This document shows positions 60,701 to 64,000 of a DNA stretch of 64,000 nt, piece by piece. Within the stretch, counting starts at the first letter, position 1, and each line of letters begins with the position of its first letter. A program made the position numbers and the translations under genes. The notes beneath the pieces were generated by a model. The model ran no database searches. It was not told where the DNA came from and worked only from the letters and a program-made list of their open reading frames with translations. This DNA comes from Polaribacter sp. KT25b (lineage in GTDB: Bacteria > Bacteroidota > Bacteroidia > Flavobacteriales > Flavobacteriaceae): positions 3,539,501 through 3,603,500 of the forward strand of contig NZ_LT629752.1 of assembly GCF_900105145.1 (NCBI RefSeq), in the 5' to 3' direction.

Positions 60701-61062
60701 ATAATAATTTCGTCTAAAACTTCATCGCTTTCTTTTAATACAATAGTGTAATTTGTTTTTTCAGCAGAAACAGCAATTTTTTCTGTTTCGTAACCGATAT
60801 AAGAAACTAAAAAGTATTTTATATCTTGACGGATAGTTAGCTTAAATTCTCCATCAAAATTGGTAGTTGTACCTAACATTCTACCATCTATAACACCTTC
60901 TGTATTAGATTTGCTTCCGATAATTGCAGATGACACATAGACTGAAGCGCCTATAATAGGTGTTTTGGTAGTTTTATCTACGACTTGACCAGTAATTACT
61001 TTTTGGTTTTGCCCCATAAGTATCGCTGGAATAAAAATTAATAAATATATTAACCTTTTCAT
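57769..61062 (-). CDS. SusC/RagA-family TonB-linked outer-membrane transporter
   Basis: This 1097-residue protein has a signal peptide (to ~18), a carboxypeptidase-regulatory-like domain (~22-110; VITGQVVDKTTKTPIIGASV, SYIGYETEKI), a TonB-dependent receptor plug (~115-260; AGVVVQPTSGAPGAPAKIVI, DPLWVLDGIPLDG, ITVLKDASATSIYGARAANG) and a C-terminal beta-barrel ending in IPKIISVGFNLTF. SusC imports nutrient oligomers, powered by TonB-ExbBD; two TonB proteins are encoded elsewhere in this window. The gene is between the metalloprotease (3 nt upstream) and SusD genes. Confidence 0.96.
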   Translation of the reverse strand: MKRLIYLLIFIPAILMGQNQKVITGQVVDKTTKTPIIGASVYVSSAIIGSKSNTEGVIDGRMLGTTTNFDGEFKLTIRQDIKYFLVSYIGYETEKIAVSAEKTNYTIVLKESDEVLDEIIITGYQKIEKRKITSAYEKIKVAEIEQSGVSSIDHMLTGQIAGVVVQPTSGAPGAPAKIVIRGSATLNGSSDPLWVLDGIPLDGSDIPEDFRDKDNIDNLESYPIAGLNPEDIESITVLKDASATSIYGARAANGVIVITSKSGKKGSMRIQANGNFFVTQKPNFSKLNLMNSSQKVDFELYLAGRSDLTYQQDRGSVARILNYYGEYDNFQNNGFESLSLNTQNEINNLKQTNTNWGDQLYQTAVNQQYSVSISGGDDQNNYYFSTGLFDQKGTTTGTGQQRYNVTLKDKFSINDKLKVGVSLFGSQTKTSSYITGADAYTNPSYYSRTANPYLSLTDENGDYVYDPDLVERSDLNLNYNVLEERENTNYELISNSLKAILDVNYKIAKDFEINSQLGLQLDFDKTEKFSDEESYYTRKYEQRSQYNTSSGSAYYMPKGGIIQNWNSDVFQYNWKTTANYSTIFNNRHELDVMIGTEFRRNKKTEIHAKGFGFNANTLTTIAITDERALTNSLFDTYSKSYYENAYASFFGTASYTLDKKYTFFTSLRYDGSNLFGVNPKYRYLPLWSVAGSWNVFREDFISDIDFISDFKIRASYGVQGNIDKSTSPYVIGEYYTETILPGTSEEIIRATSAPNANLRWEKTVSSNIGFNLGLLDNRIHITSDYYTRTSTDLIGLQSVPLESGFSFINTNWASVSNKGFEFLLHTVNIKKDDFKWSSSFNISHNKSIVEDIEIREEDFKPSLKGYSSTAIFGIKTAGLDSNGLPLFWRDGVKVSAVDFYNLEEGTDGSQLTREEHRNLYSYIGDATPKFSGGFNNSFTYKQFGLRILTNFNLKQTVKATPSYNLTQAQPGNNYSTDILKAGKGNLPALIGFNTPGFDTDLVYNWFNSSDDGRTYDDLDIWIKDISYLRISSIKFSYSFPKKAVEKLNFSSLNFNIEGRNLFVIGTNYDGFFDPETYGSIYAQPIPKIISVGFNLTF

Positions 61063-61065
61063 GTT

Positions 61066-63603
61066 TTAGTTTTTCAAATTATAAGTTATTCTTGCAATCA
61101 AATCGCTATAATGCTCTTTGGTTGCTCTGTCTCCTTTTCTTTTCTTTTTTTCTAATAACCTTAATGCTTTCTCTAAAGCAGCTCTTTTATTTGTTCCGAT
61201 ATCCGCAACTCTAGGTAAATAAGAGAAATGAATGTTTTTAAACTTATTAGTGTCGTTAGAAATGGTGTTTTCTTTCGTTTTTTCTAAAAGTTTATTTCTA
61301 TCTACGGTTAAAACATCGATATAATTTTTCTGGGTAATACGATCGAACATATCTAAAGACAGTCCTTTTTTTGTTTTCTTAAATATCGCATCAAAAAGAG
61401 TATCAAATAAATATTCTTCTGTAAAAGCTTCTTCTTTATCATTTGATAAAACTTGATTCTCTGTAATACGCATTAAACGATCTGTTTTAACCAAAGCATA
61501 AATTACATTTGTTTGATAAATACGCAGCATAGATACGGGAGAGTAGTAACGCTCGCCATCTGGCGCATCTCTTACCGCAAATATCTTATTTGTTATTTGT
61601 GGTGTAAACAGCCACTTTTGAGGCATTATTGCATTGTTAATTAAATAATTAAGCGCCTTTTTTTGAAACGCACCAGATACTGGTTTAAAAGTATCTTTGC
61701 CATCGCCAGAAACAGTATTGTTTACATAAACACCCCCAATATTTGCCATAACATGATTATTATAAAGCTCCCACTGATCAATTACAGATTTATATAATTT
61801 TGATGCTTTGTAATAATCTTGCCCTTCTTCGTTTGTCCATTTTAAAATATTAGGCATTATCCTTTTTAAGTTTTTTAAACCATATTCACTTGCTTTAATA
61901 GCATTATCGCCTAAATCTTCGCTTTGAGATCTTGGATCTACAATACTATTTTGTTGCGCTCCATAAAAATACAGGGGATCGTTTTCATGTTTACGAATCC
62001 ATTGGTTTAAAATAGGTAACTCTTCATGAGCGGTTTTATTTTGTATCCATCTATATCCCCAATTGATTGCATAAGTATCGTAAACACCTATTTTAGGAGT
62101 AATATCTACTACATTATCTTCTGGCTGAGCTACATAGTTAAATCTAGCATAATCCATAATAGATGGTGCTGTACCGCCCATTTTAGAAGTAAATGTTCTC
62201 GATCTTAAAGAATCTACAGGATAACTAAAAGAAGCGCCCATATTGTGTTTTAATCCAAAGGTATGCCCAACTTCATGAGAAGACACAAAACGAATTGCTT
62301 CTCCCATATGTGTATCAGAAAACTTATTACCTCTAGCTTTAGCGTCTATTGGGCCTGTTTGTACACGAATCCAAGCATGTAAACCTTTCATTAAATTGTG
62401 CCACCAAATAATATCTGCTTCTAAAATTTGACCACTTCTAGGATCTACAACAGACGGTCCCATAGCATTTTGCTTTTCTGATGCTGCGTACGTAATTACA
62501 GAATAACGAACATCATCTGCATCAAAATCTATATCATTATCCGAAGGAAATTTAACTTTAACAGCATTTTTAAATCCGGCAGCTTCAAAAGCTACACTCC
62601 AATCATAAACACCCTTTTCTATATAAGATCTCCATTGTTTTGGTGTTGCTGGGTCTATATAATATACTATTGGTTTTTTAGGTTCTACTAATTCACCTCT
62701 GCTATAAGCTGCTATGTCTTTATCTTTTGGCTCTAAATTCCAACGTGTAATCATGTGTCTGATTTCTACCTCATGCTGACTGTCTGAATAATATTCCATT
62801 GGAATACTAAAAAAACCAATACGATGATCATCAAACCGTGGTTTCATAATTTTAGTCGGCAATAATACAATGTTTATTGTTACCCCAATTGTTAGTGGTA
62901 ATTCTGCACTGCCAGCTTCTTTTACACCTGTAGTTACTATTGATTTAACTACAATATTTTCTGGAAAAGATTTAATTGTTTCTATTTTAGAAAGTTTGGT
63001 TTTTACACTTCCACCTAAGCCAATATTTGTAAGCACATCGCTAAAACTCTTCTCTTTTCCGTTAAAAACTTTATTCACTTTTATAAATACTGATGTAGAA
63101 TCTGTATTGTTCGCCTCAATATCAAATTCTTCTATAATCGATTCTCTAAAATTATCTTTAACGGATAATGAAATTGCATCATTTGTAGGAGATTGCACTC
63201 TTGGATTTATGGTTTTAACCCAAACTTTATTTGCTAATGTATCTTTATAAAAACGAACCATTTTGGTTTCGAAGGTCATTCCTTTATTTAAACCATGACC
63301 GTTTAAAGCATAAGGCACACTAGATACTTTATTTACGATAAGAAAATCTCTAGAAAGTAGCGAGTCTGGAATTTCGAAGTAATACTCATCCTTTAGAGTA
63401 TAAAGATTAAAAACACCTTTTTTAACTTTAGCCTCTTTTAAAAATTTTTGATAATTCAGCTTTTTTGTATCTGATATATTGTTGCTGTCTTTTTTTGTTT
63501 CATCTTCTTTTTCTTGCGCAAAATTTGTGCTGCAAATAAAAAACAGCATGCAAAAAACAGTATAACGAATCAAGGCTTTATCCTTAAATGAAGTGTATTT
63601 CAT
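61066..63603 (-). CDS. zinc-dependent metalloprotease (DUF5117/DUF4953 family)
   Basis: This 845-residue secreted enzyme has a signal peptide (hydrophobic ~14-28, cleavage near STNFAQ). The family order is an N-terminal DUF5117-like part (KDEYYFEIPDSLLSRDFLIV, VWVKTINPRVQSP) and a metzincin-like catalytic domain with HEVGHTFGLKHN (three His zinc ligands, catalytic Glu), followed by SIMDYARFNYVAQPEDN containing the Met-turn. Such proteases often sit with SusCD pairs. The gene heads the operon, 3 nt before susC, so proteolysis and import are coupled. Confidence 0.92.
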   Translation of the reverse strand: MKYTSFKDKALIRYTVFCMLFFICSTNFAQEKEDETKKDSNNISDTKKLNYQKFLKEAKVKKGVFNLYTLKDEYYFEIPDSLLSRDFLIVNKVSSVPYALNGHGLNKGMTFETKMVRFYKDTLANKVWVKTINPRVQSPTNDAISLSVKDNFRESIIEEFDIEANNTDSTSVFIKVNKVFNGKEKSFSDVLTNIGLGGSVKTKLSKIETIKSFPENIVVKSIVTTGVKEAGSAELPLTIGVTINIVLLPTKIMKPRFDDHRIGFFSIPMEYYSDSQHEVEIRHMITRWNLEPKDKDIAAYSRGELVEPKKPIVYYIDPATPKQWRSYIEKGVYDWSVAFEAAGFKNAVKVKFPSDNDIDFDADDVRYSVITYAASEKQNAMGPSVVDPRSGQILEADIIWWHNLMKGLHAWIRVQTGPIDAKARGNKFSDTHMGEAIRFVSSHEVGHTFGLKHNMGASFSYPVDSLRSRTFTSKMGGTAPSIMDYARFNYVAQPEDNVVDITPKIGVYDTYAINWGYRWIQNKTAHEELPILNQWIRKHENDPLYFYGAQQNSIVDPRSQSEDLGDNAIKASEYGLKNLKRIMPNILKWTNEEGQDYYKASKLYKSVIDQWELYNNHVMANIGGVYVNNTVSGDGKDTFKPVSGAFQKKALNYLINNAIMPQKWLFTPQITNKIFAVRDAPDGERYYSPVSMLRIYQTNVIYALVKTDRLMRITENQVLSNDKEEAFTEEYLFDTLFDAIFKKTKKGLSLDMFDRITQKNYIDVLTVDRNKLLEKTKENTISNDTNKFKNIHFSYLPRVADIGTNKRAALEKALRLLEKKKRKGDRATKEHYSDLIARITYNLKN

Positions 63604-63692
63604 GAAAATATAAATTGAGCTCCAAATTTTGATTAAATACTAAAGTTATTAAAACGAAAAGGAGTGAACGAAGTAAAATAAGGAGTGAAATG

Positions 63693-64000
63693 CTATTTTA
63701 CATTAATAAAGGGTAGTGTGCAGATAAATTTACCATCTAAAATGGCTGTATTAAAGTTTTTAATTTGATAATATTGGTACGTATTCTCTAAATAAGTTAG
63801 CCCAATTTGATGACTATTCTCGTCTTTTTGCTTTCTTGGCATATAATTATTTATAACTTTTATCTTATCGTTTAAAATTATAACTTCTATAAATAATGGA
63901 TTTTGTTTTGTAATGTTATTGTGTTTTATAGCATTTTCTACCAAGGTTTCTAAAGACAAAAAAGGTATTTTATTTTGCAATACTTTAGCATCACTTTTGT
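63693..64000 (-). CDS. LytS-type sensor histidine kinase (partial, C-terminus only)
   Basis: About 102 C-terminal residues are visible; the gene continues beyond the right edge (the frame stays open through 64000). The segment KIPFLSLETLVENAIKHN contains the N-box of HATPase domains in the His_kinase (LytS/YehU) class, and GLTYLENTYQYYQIKNF matches the usual end of that class. Such kinases normally pair with LytTR regulators; the partner should lie downstream or off the window. It is just upstream of the SusCD operon on the same strand, so it may regulate that locus. Confidence 0.85.
   Translation of the reverse strand, partial: KSDAKVLQNKIPFLSLETLVENAIKHNNITKQNPLFIEVIILNDKIKVINNYMPRKQKDENSHQIGLTYLENTYQYYQIKNFNTAILDGKFICTLPFINVK

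Noticed and set aside
1..64000. tRNA, rRNA, tmRNA or RNase P genes, prophage, integrase, retron or other reverse transcriptase
   Set aside because: No matching sequence signatures or protein motifs were found on either strand by reading.

Overview
The window looks like a chromosomal segment of a marine-type member of the Flavobacteriaceae (Bacteroidota), perhaps Polaribacter- or Tenacibaculum-like. The grounds are the very AT-rich sequence, Flavobacteriia gene orders (fabH-accB-accC next to DUF177-rpmF; panC-panD divergent from a GT5-like gene, DUF4270 and glmS), SusC/SusD proteins, and many perfect copies of the Bacteroidota -7 promoter box TAnnTTTG. The genus is an inference. No rRNA, tRNA, CRISPR array, transposase or prophage gene was seen.

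Layout. 0-10 kb: an exopolysaccharide locus on the minus strand. It encodes a receiver-like/sugar-phosphotransferase fusion, a short TolC-like protein, a Wzc/GumC-like copolymerase with a degenerate kinase domain, a flippase and the start of a ligase/polymerase. Upstream lie a receiver/HPt pair, UDP-glucuronate decarboxylase (its start is in another frame) and UDP-glucose dehydrogenase. 10-12 kb: further phosphorelay parts (lone receiver, HPt, LytTR regulator). 12-20 kb: housekeeping genes (Lrp-type regulator, accC, accB, fabH, rpmF, DUF177, pdxA, ribE, holB, pgk). 20-28 kb: aldo-keto reductase, YoaK-like protein, sugar-nucleotide acetyltransferase, deoC, two TonB paralogues, DUF3109, MarC and an FAD protein. 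28.0-29.0 kb: four tandem 181-188 bp units, each with its own promoter box and terminator. 29-38 kb: receiver proteins, a NarL-type regulator and a 2218-residue histidine kinase with twelve PAS-like domains, then a 7TM-like membrane protein. 38-47 kb: glmS, DUF4270 lipoprotein, GT5-like protein, panC, panD, a membrane protein, an orphan antitoxin-like gene, radA and thioredoxin. 47-54 kb: a structured intergenic stretch, prolyl oligopeptidase, M13 peptidase and a FucP-type transporter, then 1.2 kb without genes. 54-64 kb: a SusC/SusD locus whose partners are metallopeptidases and lipoproteins rather than glycosidases, with a LytS-type kinase running off the right edge.

How it fits together. 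UGDH and UXS make UDP-glucuronate and UDP-xylose, plausible precursors for the adjacent exopolysaccharide machinery. The surrounding HPt, receiver and LytTR proteins suggest that output is phosphorelay-controlled, although no hybrid kinase is nearby. The right half is built for peptide scavenging: prolyl oligopeptidase, M13, zinc metalloprotease, M48-like protein and a TonB-dependent SusCD importer.

The strongest unexplained signal is the 28.0-29.0 kb array. Its units look like four tandem genes for ~120-128 nt C-rich small RNAs. Their 3' ends match, in order and spacing, the 3' UTR and terminator of the tonB gene just upstream. Other notable points are an A7 frameshift site at the start of the UXS gene, a prolyl oligopeptidase whose lipoprotein signal has been destroyed by stop codons, a PAS array still expanding by duplication, and several promoter boxes placed so close to ATG codons that leaderless mRNAs are expected.
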